From Streptomyces aquilus (GTDB lineage Bacteria > Actinomycetota > Actinomycetes > Streptomycetales > Streptomycetaceae): a DNA stretch of 64,000 bases. A program made the translations under genes and the position numbers. The stretch spans positions 6,820,001 to 6,884,000 of the forward strand of contig NZ_CP034463.1 in assembly GCF_003955715.1 (NCBI RefSeq), written 5' to 3'. Under the pieces are notes generated by a model that worked only from the letters and a program-made list of their open reading frames with translations, did not search any database and was not told where the DNA came from. Within the stretch, counting starts at the first letter, position 1. Every line of letters starts with the position of its first letter. Shown piece after piece: positions 10,039 to 18,150 of this stretch.

Positions 10039-10775
10039 ACAGCCTCATCAAGCTGGAACTCAACCGCGCCCTGCGCAACCGCAAGTTCCTGTTCTTCTCG
10101 GTCCTCTACCCGTCCCTCCTCTTCCTGCTCATCGCGGGCAGCGCCGACAGCACGGACAAGGTCGACGGCACGGGCCTGACCCTGCCGACCTACATGATGG
10201 TGTCCATGGCCTCCTTCGGCGCCCTGACCGCCGTCCTGATGGGCAACAGCGAGCGCATCGCCAAGGAGCGGGAGAGCGGCTGGGTACGGCAGTTGCGGCT
10301 GACGACCCTGCCCGGCCGCGGTTACGTCCTCGCGAAGACCGCGAGCGCGGCCGTGGTCAGCCTGCCCTCCATAGTCGTCGTCTTCGTCGTCGCCGCGGCC
10401 GTGAAGGACGTACGGCTGGACGCCTGGCAGTGGCTCGCGCTCACCGGCGCGATCTGGGCCGGCAGCCTCGTCTTCGCCGCGCTCGGCGTGGCCATCGGGT
10501 ACCTGGCGAGCGGGGACGCCGTCCGGCCGATCACGATGATCACCTACTTCGGGCTGTCCATCCTCGGCGGCCTGTGGATGCCGACGACGACCTTCCCGAC
10601 CTGGCTCCAGGACATCGCCAAGTGGGTGCCCACGCACGCGTACGCTGCCCTCGGGCAGGCGATCGAGCAGAGCCAGGCCCCGCATGCCAAGGACATCGCC
10701 GTCCTCGCCGTCTTCTTCGCCCTGTTCGCCGGCGGCGCGGCCTGGCTGTACCGGAAGGACACGCTGAAGGCGTGA
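10035..10775 (+). CDS. ABC-2 type exporter permease
   Basis: 246-aa membrane protein with about six hydrophobic segments, including FLFFSVLYPSLLFLLIAG near the N-terminus, YMMVSMASFGALTAVLMG, VVSLPSIVVVFVVAAAV, LALTGAIWAGSLVFAALGVAIGYL and AVLAVFFALFAGGAAWLY. It contains the conserved YFGLSILGGLWMP ABC-2 region. Start overlaps the ATPase stop (ATGA). One permease and one ATPase gene imply homodimers in the assembled exporter. Confidence 0.93.
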   Translation: MNSLIKLELNRALRNRKFLFFSVLYPSLLFLLIAGSADSTDKVDGTGLTLPTYMMVSMASFGALTAVLMGNSERIAKERESGWVRQLRLTTLPGRGYVLAKTASAAVVSLPSIVVVFVVAAAVKDVRLDAWQWLALTGAIWAGSLVFAALGVAIGYLASGDAVRPITMITYFGLSILGGLWMPTTTFPTWLQDIAKWVPTHAYAALGQAIEQSQAPHAKDIAVLAVFFALFAGGAAWLYRKDTLKA

Positions 10776-10780
10776 GTGTG

Positions 10781-11980
10781 ATGACGGACGATCTGCGGCC
10801 CGACGAGGAAGCCCGGGCGGAACGGCTGATCCGGATCGGCCGGCCACCCCGCAACCGGGGCGAGGCGATCCGGAAGCTGGTGTGGGTCCTGCCCTGGCTG
10901 GTGTTCCTCGCCTCCCCGGTGCGGGACCTGAGCTCCGGTGACCACACCACCGCGGCAACGGCGGCCGGCTGGACGGGGCTCGTGGCCTTCGTCGGGATCT
11001 ATCTGACCCTGGTCTTCCGCACCATGGGCCGGCCCTTCCGCGGCGGGATCATCCACGTCCTCGCCGCCACCCTCTGGGCGCTCGGACTCACCCTGGCCTT
11101 CTGCTTCGGCAGCGAATGGCTCGGCCTGTTCGTGTACGTCTCGGTCATCTGCGGGGTGACCTTCCCGTTGCGGACCGCCTACTGGACGATCCCGCTCACC
11201 ACCGCCGCGATGATGCTGGCGGGCTGGCACGCCCACGACCTGGACGAGGCCTGGGGACTGTTCCTGGTGGTGCTGCTGGTCGGCTACTCCATGACCGGCA
11301 TCCGGCAACTCGTCGCCACGACCGTCGAGTTGCGCAAGGCCCGCGCCACCGTCGCCCAGCTCGCCGCCAACGAGGAGCGCCTGCGTCTCGCCCGCGACCT
11401 GCACGACCTCCTCGGTCACTCGCTCTCCCTGATCACGCTGAAGAGCGAACTGGCCGGCCGGATGCTCCCGGACCACCCCGACAAGGCGGCCCAGCAGGTC
11501 GCCGACATCGAACAGGTCAGCCGCCAGGCCCTGGTGGACGTCCGCGAGGCGGTCTCCGGCTACCGCAGGCCCCGGCTGTCCGAGGAACTCGCGGGCGCCC
11601 AGGTCGCGTTGACGGCCGCCGCGGTCACGGCCGACGTACCCGCCGAACCCGACCTCGCCGGCGTGCCCGAGGAGAGCGAGAGCGCCCTCGCCTGGGCCCT
11701 GCGCGAGGCGGTCACCAACGTCGTACGGCACAGCGGCGCCACCCGCTGCACGATCGAGGTCCTGCACCGCCAGACCCTCGACGGCCCGGTCCTGGAACTC
11801 GCCGTCGAGGACAACGGCTCCGGCGGCGCCGGCCAGGGTCCGGGCAACGGCCTCACCGGTCTGACCGAGCGCCTGGGGAAGGCGGGCGGCACCCTGGAGG
11901 CGGGCCGCACCAAGCACGGCTTCCGGCTGCTCGCCCGAGTGCCCGCCGGCGCGGCGGCGCCCGTAGGATCCGGGGCATGA
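10781..11980 (+). CDS. Sensor histidine kinase, DesK/NarX class (HisKA_3)
   Basis: 399 aa. Five or six membrane segments occupy about residues 35-180 with no large extracytoplasmic domain, so the signal is probably sensed in or at the membrane. The dimerisation box LRLARDLHDLLGHSLSLI carries the phospho-acceptor His, and the ATPase has VTNVVRHSGATRC (N box) and EDNGSGG (G1). I chose the ATG at 10781, 11 bases after GAAGG; in-frame GTGs at 10772 and 10778 would shift it by only a few residues. Its stop overlaps the response regulator start. Neighbour exporter suggests that the pair controls the ABC genes. Confidence 0.93.
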   Translation: MTDDLRPDEEARAERLIRIGRPPRNRGEAIRKLVWVLPWLVFLASPVRDLSSGDHTTAATAAGWTGLVAFVGIYLTLVFRTMGRPFRGGIIHVLAATLWALGLTLAFCFGSEWLGLFVYVSVICGVTFPLRTAYWTIPLTTAAMMLAGWHAHDLDEAWGLFLVVLLVGYSMTGIRQLVATTVELRKARATVAQLAANEERLRLARDLHDLLGHSLSLITLKSELAGRMLPDHPDKAAQQVADIEQVSRQALVDVREAVSGYRRPRLSEELAGAQVALTAAAVTADVPAEPDLAGVPEESESALAWALREAVTNVVRHSGATRCTIEVLHRQTLDGPVLELAVEDNGSGGAGQGPGNGLTGLTERLGKAGGTLEAGRTKHGFRLLARVPAGAAAPVGSGA

Positions 11981-12591
11981 GCCACACGATCAAGGTCCTG
12001 CTCGCCGAGGACCAGTCGATGGTCCGAGAGGCCCTCGCCGCCCTCCTGGGCCTGGAGGACGACATCGAGGTCGTCGCCCAAGTGGCCCGGGGCGACGAGG
12101 TGTTGGCCGCGGCACAGGCCCACGGTGTCGACGTGGCCCTCCTGGACATCGAGATGCCCGGCATGACCGGCATCGAGGCGGCGGCCCAGGTCCACCAGGC
12201 CCTGCCGGGCGTGAAGCTGGTCGTCCTGACCACCTTCGGCCGCCCCGGCTATCTCCGCAGCGCCATGGAGGCAGGCGCCGACGCGTTCCTGGTCAAGGAC
12301 GCCCCGGCCGCCCAACTGGCGGAGGCGGTACGCAAGGTCCTGGCGGGGGAGCGGGTCATCGACCCGACCTTGGCGGCAGCGGCCCTCGCCGAGGGCGCGA
12401 ACCCGCTGACGGACCGGGAGCGCGAGGTCCTGAGGGCAGCGGAGGACGGCTCCACGAACGCGGAGTTGGCAGCGAAGCTGCACCTGTCGCAGGGGACGGT
12501 CCGCAACTATCTCTCGACGGCGATCCAGAAGTTGGCGGTGAGGAACAGGGCAGAGGCGGCGCGCCTGGCAAGGGAGAAGGGCTGGCTTTAA
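11977..12591 (+). CDS. Response regulator, NarL/DesR family
   Basis: 204 aa. Receiver domain with acidic pocket in LLAEDQS, phospho-accepting Asp in ALLDIEMPGMTG, the Thr switch in VVLTTFGRPG, and Lys in FLVKDAPA. The C-terminal LuxR-type helix-turn-helix reads LTDREREVLRAAEDGSTNAE followed by LHLSQGTVRNYLS. Starts in an ATGA overlap with the kinase gene, so the pair is translationally coupled. It is the last gene of the exporter operon. Confidence 0.95.
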   Translation: MSHTIKVLLAEDQSMVREALAALLGLEDDIEVVAQVARGDEVLAAAQAHGVDVALLDIEMPGMTGIEAAAQVHQALPGVKLVVLTTFGRPGYLRSAMEAGADAFLVKDAPAAQLAEAVRKVLAGERVIDPTLAAAALAEGANPLTDREREVLRAAEDGSTNAELAAKLHLSQGTVRNYLSTAIQKLAVRNRAEAARLAREKGWL

Positions 12592-12593
12592 AG

Positions 12594-12667
12594 GCTTTTG
12601 CTTTAGGGGCGCGGGGAACTGCGCGACCGGCCACGACGCGCCTGCACTCATCCACCGGCAAAAGCCC
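12594..12667. terminator. Long stem-loop between convergent genes, containing a Streptomyces intergenic repeat
   Basis: Inverted repeat GGCTTTTGC (12594-12602) and GCAAAAGCC (12659-12667) enclosing about 56 bases. It sits between the response regulator stop and the minus-strand SirB1-like gene stop. The interior includes the repeat unit listed separately. Probably ends transcription from both sides. Confidence 0.6.
12606..12628 (-). repeat. Dispersed Streptomyces intergenic repeat, copy 1
   Basis: On the minus strand it reads GGTCGCGCAGTTCCCCGCGC followed by CCC. Twenty-two bases are identical to copy 2 at 46670-46691. Flanking words (GTCGTGGCC before, CTAAA after) extend the resemblance to a sequence I recognise from many Streptomyces intergenic regions. 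Function unknown; here it lies inside a terminator-like stem-loop. Confidence 0.8.
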
Positions 12668-12678
12668 CTACGGCGATG

Positions 12679-13530
12679 TCAGTTCAACAACGCCCGAGCC
12701 GCCCGAGCCTGCCCCCGCACCCGCTCAGCCGCCCCCTCATCCACAGCGCCCACCACCTCCGCATAGGCCTCCAACTCCGCGGCCCCCGCCAGGAAATCCC
12801 CCCGTTCGACAAGCAACTGCGCCCGCTCATACCTCAACCGAGCCGGATGCGAGGGCAACAGCAACGACAACTCAACAGCCCACAGCGCCACATCCGACCG
12901 CTCCGGCCGAGCCGCCGCCCAGGCCCGCACGTTGTTGAGAATCCGCAGCACCACATCCAGCGGGTCGGCCGGCACCAACATGGACGGGTCAAGAGAGGCC
13001 CCCGTGGCCCCCGCCACCAACAACTCCGCGTCCGCCCCGGCCAGCACCCGCCCCCCGTCGAACGGATCGGCCAGCACCTGCTCCTCCGCGGCCCCGAACC
13101 CCACCACGAAGTGCCCCGGAAGAGCGACCCCGTACACCGGCGCCCCGGCCCGCCGGGCCACCTCCATCCACACCACGGACAGCAGGATCGGCAACCCCCG
13201 CCGCCGCCGAAGCACCTCGTGCAGCAACGACGACTCCAGCCGCTGATAGTCCGCGGCCGAGCCGCGGAACCCGCACCGCTCCCCGAGCAGCTCCCGCAGC
13301 GCCACCGCCCATGACCGCGGCCCACCCGGCCGGAACGGCAGCCGCCCGGCCAGTTCGTCCAGTTCGATCTGGGCCGCGTCGATGCCCGCCTCGTCGAGGC
13401 CGCCGTCCGCCTCCGCGCCCAGCAGCAGACACAGCGCGGACAGGTCGGGCCGCTCGGAGCGGGCCTCTTCGGCGAACCGCCGACGCAGTTCGGCGGAGCG
13501 TTCCGGGGGTGGTGGATGCGGCAGACGCAT
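12679..13530 (-). CDS. SirB1-like transglutaminase-fold/TPR protein
   Basis: 283 aa from the ATG at 13528-13530 (MRLPHPPPPERS), preceded by AGAGGG; a GTG 21 bases upstream at 13551 lacks an RBS. The centre carries RRRGLPILLSVVWMEVARRAG and YGVALPGHFVVGF, the signature of the SirB1 N-terminal transglutaminase-like domain, where a catalytic Cys is usually absent, as here. The C-terminal part is helical and resembles TPR repeats (RPERSDVALWAVELSLLLPS). Exact role unknown; SirB1-type proteins are widespread and poorly characterised. Convergent with the exporter operon. Confidence 0.85.
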   Translation of the reverse strand: MRLPHPPPPERSAELRRRFAEEARSERPDLSALCLLLGAEADGGLDEAGIDAAQIELDELAGRLPFRPGGPRSWAVALRELLGERCGFRGSAADYQRLESSLLHEVLRRRRGLPILLSVVWMEVARRAGAPVYGVALPGHFVVGFGAAEEQVLADPFDGGRVLAGADAELLVAGATGASLDPSMLVPADPLDVVLRILNNVRAWAAARPERSDVALWAVELSLLLPSHPARLRYERAQLLVERGDFLAGAAELEAYAEVVGAVDEGAAERVRGQARAARALLN

Positions 13531-13570
13531 AGCTGGCTCGTGCCCTCTCACAGCGATCGGTACCGGCCGC

Positions 13571-14581
13571 TCACCGGTCGCTTTTCCCGACGGCCGGTTC
13601 CCGGTAGTGGTGGTACGCGTGATGCGCCGCGAAGCCCATCCCGGCGTACAGCGCCCGCGCCCCCGCGTTCTCCGTCTCGACCTGGAGCCAGGCCGCCGAC
13701 GCGCCCTCGTCGAGCGCCCGCCGGGCCAGCGCGGCCATCACCTCGGTGGCCAGCCCGCGCCGCCGCTGCCCGGGATCGACCTCGACCGCGGCGAAGGACG
13801 CCCACCGCCCGTCCACGACACACCGCCCGATGGCGGCGGGCACGCCACCGCTCCCCGGCACCTGCGCGAACCACACCGAGGGCCCGCTCGACAGCACCTT
13901 CAGCGCCACCTCGCTCACCCCCTTGCGCTGGTACCGCGCGAGCCACGCCTCGTCCACGTCCCGGGACAGCTCCACCCCGGCGCCCCCGGCCCGGTCGGCG
14001 AGCGGCGCCAGCGCCCCGATCCACAGCTCGGCCGTCACCTCGCGCACCCACCCGCGCCGCTCCAGCTCCGCGCACAGCAGCTCCTGCGTGCCCTCGGCGC
14101 CGGTCGCGGTCTGCACGTACGCGGGCAGTCCGCGAGCGCCGTACCAGCGCCGTACGGCCTCCAGCGCGTCGTCCAGCGGCATGCCGGGGTCGCCGACCGG
14201 CAGTACGGAGTTGGCCCGTCGGGTGAAGCCGGACGCGGCCCGCAGCTCCCACTCGCCGAGCCGCTCGCTCTCCACCGGCCGCCACGCGCGCGTGCAGACA
14301 TGGGCGAGTTCCGCGTACGAGGCGGAGGGCCCCCGGCGGCGGGCCGGGGCGCTCGGCACCACCTTGCCCGCCACCAGCGAGGATTCCGCGATGCGGACAG
14401 TCTCGCCGTCCTTGCGTGTGATCCGAAGCACACCGGCGTCCCATGATGCGAGAACACCCACCGTGTCGGTGAACTTCTCACCCGGAACCGCAGGATCGTT
14501 CATGCGGCGTACGGAGACCCGTTTACCCACGTCAGCTGCGGTGATACGGACCTCAAGGCGCCCCGTCGCAGAGATTTCCAC
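13571..14581 (-). CDS. GNAT acetyltransferase with N-terminal SH3-like domain (Rv0428c-like)
   Basis: 336 aa. Residues 1-72 form a small beta-rich unit (RLEVRITAADVGKRVSVRRM to SSLVAGKVVP), as in mycobacterial Rv0428c-type proteins. The C-terminal GNAT domain has the acetyl-CoA loop VEVDPGQRRRGLATEVMAAL and the ending ENAGARALYAGMGF. The middle region diverges and could be a degenerate second GNAT unit. The substrate is not evident. It lies head-to-head with the ferredoxin gene, separated by 140 bases. Confidence 0.87.
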   Translation of the reverse strand: MEISATGRLEVRITAADVGKRVSVRRMNDPAVPGEKFTDTVGVLASWDAGVLRITRKDGETVRIAESSLVAGKVVPSAPARRRGPSASYAELAHVCTRAWRPVESERLGEWELRAASGFTRRANSVLPVGDPGMPLDDALEAVRRWYGARGLPAYVQTATGAEGTQELLCAELERRGWVREVTAELWIGALAPLADRAGGAGVELSRDVDEAWLARYQRKGVSEVALKVLSSGPSVWFAQVPGSGGVPAAIGRCVVDGRWASFAAVEVDPGQRRRGLATEVMAALARRALDEGASAAWLQVETENAGARALYAGMGFAAHHAYHHYREPAVGKSDR

Positions 14582-14721
14582 AGGTCAGTTCACCCCTCCT
14601 GTTCGGATCATGCCCAAGAACGGAGATACTAGGGGCGGGCATCGACGACGCCGCGCTCCCGCGCGCCAGGCGGCGGAGCCTATGGAGGCCCGCCAGCGCC
14701 CTATCGAGGAGGAACGACAGC

Positions 14722-15039
14722 GTGACCTACGTCATCGCGCAGCCTTGTGTCGACGTCAAGGACAAGGCGTGCATCGAGGAGTGCCCGGTCGACTGCATCT
14801 ACGAGGGCTCCCGGTCCTTGTACATCCACCCGGACGAATGCGTCGACTGTGGTGCCTGTGAGCCGGTCTGCCCGGTCGAGGCGATCTTCTACGAGGACGA
14901 CACTCCGGAGGAGTGGAAGGACTACTACAAGGCGAACGTCGAGTTCTTCGACGAGCTCGGCTCCCCCGGCGGCGCCAGCAAGCTGGGTCTGATCGAGCGG
15001 GACCACCCCTTCATCGCCGCGCTGCCGCCCCAGGCGTAA
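14722..15039 (+). CDS. fdxA: 7Fe ferredoxin (3Fe-4S/4Fe-4S), FdxA/FdxC type
   Basis: 105-aa electron carrier. Cysteine pattern CVDVKDKACIEECPVDC near the N-terminus supplies the 3Fe-4S site, and CVDCGACEPVCP supplies the 4Fe-4S site. The acidic C-terminal half (PEEWKDYYKANVEFFDELG) is typical of actinobacterial FdxC. GTG start 9 bases after AGGAGG. The order ferredoxin then dapC matches Rv1177-Rv1178 as I recall. Separated from dapC by an unusually long hairpin. Confidence 0.95.
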   Translation: MTYVIAQPCVDVKDKACIEECPVDCIYEGSRSLYIHPDECVDCGACEPVCPVEAIFYEDDTPEEWKDYYKANVEFFDELGSPGGASKLGLIERDHPFIAALPPQA

Positions 15040-15067
15040 GCGCGTAAGCGGCCCGCAGTCTTCGTGC

Positions 15068-15121
15068 CGCCTCGGTCCCGTACGGCCAGATCACCTCTGA
15101 TCGCCGTACGGGACCGAGGCG
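15068..15121. terminator. Very long terminator hairpin between fdxA and dapC
   Basis: An 18-bp perfect stem (15068-15085 with 15104-15121) continues, after a two-base bulge, into an inner GATCA-CCTC-TGATC stem, giving about 24 paired positions around a 4-base loop. It starts 28 bases after the fdxA stop and ends 34 bases before the dapC start, so dapC's promoter must overlap or follow it, or dapC relies on readthrough. Confidence 0.78.
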
Positions 15122-15155
15122 TTTGCCGTACGTACCAGAAAGTGAGCCAGTCCCC

Positions 15156-16271
15156 GTGTCCGCAGTCTCCGACCGCCTCCCCACCTTCCCCTGGGACAAG
15201 CTGGAGCCGTACAAGAAGACGGCCGCAGCGCACCCGGACGGCATCGTCGACCTCTCCGTCGGCACCCCGGTCGACCCGGTCCCCGAGCTGATCCAGAAGG
15301 CCCTGATCGACGCGGCGGACTCCCCGGGCTACCCGACGGTCTGGGGCACCCCGGCACTGCGCGACGCGATCACCGGCTGGCTGGAGCGCCGCCTGGGCGC
15401 CCGCGAGGTCACCCACCGGCACGTCCTGCCGATCGTCGGCTCCAAGGAACTGGTCGCCTGGCTGCCGACCCAGCTGGGCCTGGGCCCCGGCGACAAGGTC
15501 GCGTACCCGCGCCTGGCCTACCCGACGTACGAGGTGGGCGCCCGCCTGGCCCGCGCCGAGTACGAGGTCTACGACGCTGAGACATTTGCGGCTACCGCCG
15601 CGGGGACCGAGCTGGACCCCGAGGGGTTGAAGCTCCTGTGGCTGAACTCCCCGTCGAACCCGACCGGCAAGGTCCTGTCGAAGGCGGAGCTGACCCGGAT
15701 CGTCGCCTGGGCCCGTGAGCACGGCGTGCTGCTCTTCTCCGACGAGTGCTACCTGGAGCTCGGCTGGGAGGCCGACCCGGTCTCGGTCCTGCACCCGGAC
15801 GTCAACGGTGGCTCGTACGACGGCATCGTGGCCGTCCACTCCCTCTCCAAGCGCTCCAACCTGGCCGGCTACCGCGCGGCCTTCCTGGCCGGCGACCCGG
15901 CCGTCCTCGGCCCCCTGCTGGAGATCCGCAAGCACGGCGGCATGATGACGTCGGCCCCGACGCAGGCGGCGGTCGTCGCGGCGCTGGGCGACGACGTCCA
16001 CGTCCAGGAGCAGCGCGAGCGGTACGCGGCCCGCCGCCAGGCCCTGCGCGAGGCGCTCGTGAAACACGGCTTCCGCATCGAGCACAGCGAGGCGAGCCTC
16101 TACCTCTGGGCCACTCGCGACGAGTCGTGCTGGGACACCGTCGCCCACCTGGCCGAGCTGGGCATCCTCGTGGCGCCGGGCGACTTCTACGGGGAGGCGG
16201 GCGCGACGTACGTGCGCGTGGCGTTCACGGCGACAGATGAACGCGTGCGGGCGGCGGTCGAGCGCCTGTAA
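15156..16271 (+). CDS. dapC: Succinyldiaminopimelate aminotransferase DapC
   Basis: 371-aa class I/II PLP aminotransferase of lysine and meso-diaminopimelate synthesis (succinylase branch), using glutamate to aminate N-succinyl-2-amino-6-ketopimelate. Visible motifs: GTPVDPVPE, the substrate/PLP contact NSPSNPTGKVL, Asp in FSDECYLELGW, and the PLP lysine in SLSKRSNLAGYRAAF. I chose the GTG at 15156 (MSAVSDRLPTFPWDKLEPYK), as longer forms have no homology. dapE, the following step, is 2 kb away on the same strand, which supports DapC over a generic aminotransferase. Confidence 0.92.
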   Translation: MSAVSDRLPTFPWDKLEPYKKTAAAHPDGIVDLSVGTPVDPVPELIQKALIDAADSPGYPTVWGTPALRDAITGWLERRLGAREVTHRHVLPIVGSKELVAWLPTQLGLGPGDKVAYPRLAYPTYEVGARLARAEYEVYDAETFAATAAGTELDPEGLKLLWLNSPSNPTGKVLSKAELTRIVAWAREHGVLLFSDECYLELGWEADPVSVLHPDVNGGSYDGIVAVHSLSKRSNLAGYRAAFLAGDPAVLGPLLEIRKHGGMMTSAPTQAAVVAALGDDVHVQEQRERYAARRQALREALVKHGFRIEHSEASLYLWATRDESCWDTVAHLAELGILVAPGDFYGEAGATYVRVAFTATDERVRAAVERL

Positions 16272-16284
16272 CCGCGGGACAACG

Positions 16285-16317
16285 CGAGGGGCCCGGGGGA
16301 GAACCCCGGGCCCCTCG
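16285..16317. terminator. Bidirectional terminator hairpin
   Basis: Perfect 14-bp stem (CGAGGGGCCCGGGG and its complement) around the 5-base loop GAGAA, between the stops of dapC (plus) and the small secreted protein (minus). Confidence 0.8.
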
Positions 16318-16331
16318 GTGCTTCAGGCCGG

Positions 16332-16784
16332 TCAGCCCAGCGGCAGCGACTTCACCGGCAGCGAGTCCGCCGCGGGCAGCCCGCCCTTGGTGAGGGAGTC
16401 CGTCGGCAGACCGCCCTTCGTCGCGGTGGACGTGGTGTCACCGAGGATGTCCCCGGCGGAGCCCGCCGCGTCACCGGCCGTCTGCTGCGCGGCCGGGGCC
16501 GCCTTCTTCGCGACCTTGCCGCCGGTCTTGCCCGCCGTCGGCACCGCCTTCTTGAGCGCGTTGCCGCCGGTGTTGCCCGCGATCTTGGTGACGTTCTGCG
16601 TGGCACCGTCGACGCTGTTGCCGACGCTCGCCCCGTCCAGAGCGGTCAGACCGCTCAGGTTCGGAGTGGCGGGCAGCTCGGCGGGGGCCGCACTGGCGGA
16701 GCCGGCCGCACCGACCCCGGCTGCCGCTCCCGCAGCGACGAGCAGCGCGGCACGGGCGATCCTGCGGGTCAGGGGGAGGGACAT
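16332..16784 (-). CDS. Small secreted Ala/Gly/Lys-rich protein
   Basis: 150 aa from ATG 16782-16784, 4 bases after AAAGGAG. A clear Sec signal peptide (MSLPLTRRIARAALLVAAG) runs to GSASAAPA with a likely cut after ASA near residue 32. The mature part is low complexity with no cysteine, and includes the repeated phrases KTGGKVAKKAAP and TKGGLPTDSLTKGGLPAADS. I do not recognise the family. A 13-bp perfect palindrome lies in its upstream region. Probably released or wall-associated; function unknown. Confidence 0.75.
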   Translation of the reverse strand: MSLPLTRRIARAALLVAAGAAAGVGAAGSASAAPAELPATPNLSGLTALDGASVGNSVDGATQNVTKIAGNTGGNALKKAVPTAGKTGGKVAKKAAPAAQQTAGDAAGSAGDILGDTTSTATKGGLPTDSLTKGGLPAADSLPVKSLPLG

Positions 16785-16911
16785 GATGCTCCTTTGACGG
16801 GAGAGAACGAGGAAGTGTGCAACCGCTCCCGGCAGTTGATCACCGGGCTCGGACGCAGTGACTACCGCTCGAGGCCCGCGAAGGTTGCGGACGGCCAACG
16901 TAAAGAGTTGG

Positions 16912-16924
16912 CAATGCGTCGCAT
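16912..16924. promoter_or_regulatory. Perfect 13-bp palindrome upstream of the secreted-protein gene
   Basis: AATGCGTCGCATT, two 6-bp arms around a central T, within the AT-richer part of a 310-base gene-free stretch (16785-17094). It is about 130 bases upstream of the secreted-protein start. The stretch otherwise shows only promoter-like AT-rich DNA and no open frame I trust. Candidate operator; the regulator is unknown. Confidence 0.4.
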
Positions 16925-17094
16925 TATCGGCTGCGGATAAAAACGGGCAAAAGGCGCCCGATCCGAAAGTCCGCCGAATCCTTACAGCCCTGTGTTCTCA
17001 AGGGATTTCTCGGATACGAGGGTGAGGTGACGAAAACCTGCGCACACCCGCGTCCGAGACGGGCCCCCGTAACCCCTGCGAGTGACGGCCCGTA

Positions 17095-18066
17095 CTACTG
17101 AGCAGTCACGATCCGCACGGACCCGGCGCCCTGCTCCGCCGCGCCCGAGCCCTCGACGGCCCGCCACTCGCTCTGGGTGTTGCCCGCGGTCCACTGCCGT
17201 CCCGCGTAACCGACGCTCTGGATGTGCAGGGTCGAGGCGTTGGCCACCGCCCAGTGCGCGAGCTGCCAGCCCCGCTGCCGTGCCGTGCGCCTGGCGGCCG
17301 AGTCGTCGGCGGTGACCGGCACGATCAGCGTCCGCCCCGCGGCCGCGTCCTCGGTGGCGGCGGGCGACGACTTCGCGTCCTCCGCCACGTCCTCGGCGGC
17401 CGTGTCGAGCGCGTCCCGCCCGAAGTCCTTCACCAGCGCGTCCCGCACCCCGTCCGGACCGGCGGCCTGCGTGGCGGCCTGCCGCCCGTCGCAGGTCAGC
17501 GTCGCCGGAGAGGCCCCGGTGAGCGCGGCGGCGAGCAGCACCGCGTCCGGCTCGTGCTTGGCGTATGCCTCCGGGTAGCCGCTGCGCTGCACCCGCTGGG
17601 CGGCCTCCGTGAGCGGCATCTTCGTGTAGCCCGAGACCTTGACCAGATGCTCGTAGAACTTCCCCGCCGCGTACGCCGGGTCCATGATCTGCTTCTCCGT
17701 GCCCCAGCCCTGCGACGGACGCTGCTGGAACAGGCCGAGGGAGTCCCGGTCGCCGTGGGTGATGTTGCGCAGCCCCGACTCCTGGATCGAGGTCGCCAGC
17801 GCGATCGCCACCGCCCGCTCGGGCAGCCCGCGCCCGGTGCCGACGGCCGTGATGGTCGCCGCGTTCACCGCCTGCTCCGGCGTGAACTCGTACGCCGCCC
17901 CGTCGCCCTTGCCCGAGACGACCTTGCAGCCGGGCGCGTCCGCGCCCCCGGTGACGTACTGCACGACGAGATAGCCCGCGACGGCACACAGGACCACGAG
18001 GGCCGCCCCGAAACGCAGGAGGCGGCCACGACGACGGCGTCGGGGAGTGGGTGACGGCTGTGGCAT
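17095..18066 (-). CDS. Membrane-anchored lytic-transglycosylase-like protein
   Basis: 323 aa from ATG 18064-18066. An Arg-rich N-terminus (PRRRRRGRLLRF) and one membrane helix at residues 19-37 anchor it, with the rest outside. The central region AVAIALATSIQESGLRNITH followed by DSLGLFQQRPSQGWGT is the Goose-lysozyme/SLT-like pattern, with the Glu of QESG as the expected catalytic acid. Streptomyces genomes often mislabel this family as heavy-metal transporter. The C-terminal part (RTLIVPVTADD...WQLAHWAVANASTLHI) is a typical accompanying domain. Likely acts on peptidoglycan during growth. Confidence 0.82.
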   Translation of the reverse strand: MPQPSPTPRRRRRGRLLRFGAALVVLCAVAGYLVVQYVTGGADAPGCKVVSGKGDGAAYEFTPEQAVNAATITAVGTGRGLPERAVAIALATSIQESGLRNITHGDRDSLGLFQQRPSQGWGTEKQIMDPAYAAGKFYEHLVKVSGYTKMPLTEAAQRVQRSGYPEAYAKHEPDAVLLAAALTGASPATLTCDGRQAATQAAGPDGVRDALVKDFGRDALDTAAEDVAEDAKSSPAATEDAAAGRTLIVPVTADDSAARRTARQRGWQLAHWAVANASTLHIQSVGYAGRQWTAGNTQSEWRAVEGSGAAEQGAGSVRIVTAQ

Positions 18067-18150
18067 CCGTACAAAATACTGGAGGGGCCTGTGGTGCCCG
18101 AGCCGGGTGTGGACGACGGCCGCGAGGGCCCGGGCGTTAGGGTCGGGGCC

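Noticed and set aside
13531..13551. GTG 13551 as start of the SirB1-like gene
   Set aside because: No ribosome site before it; ATG 13530 follows AGAGGG and gives the family N-terminus.
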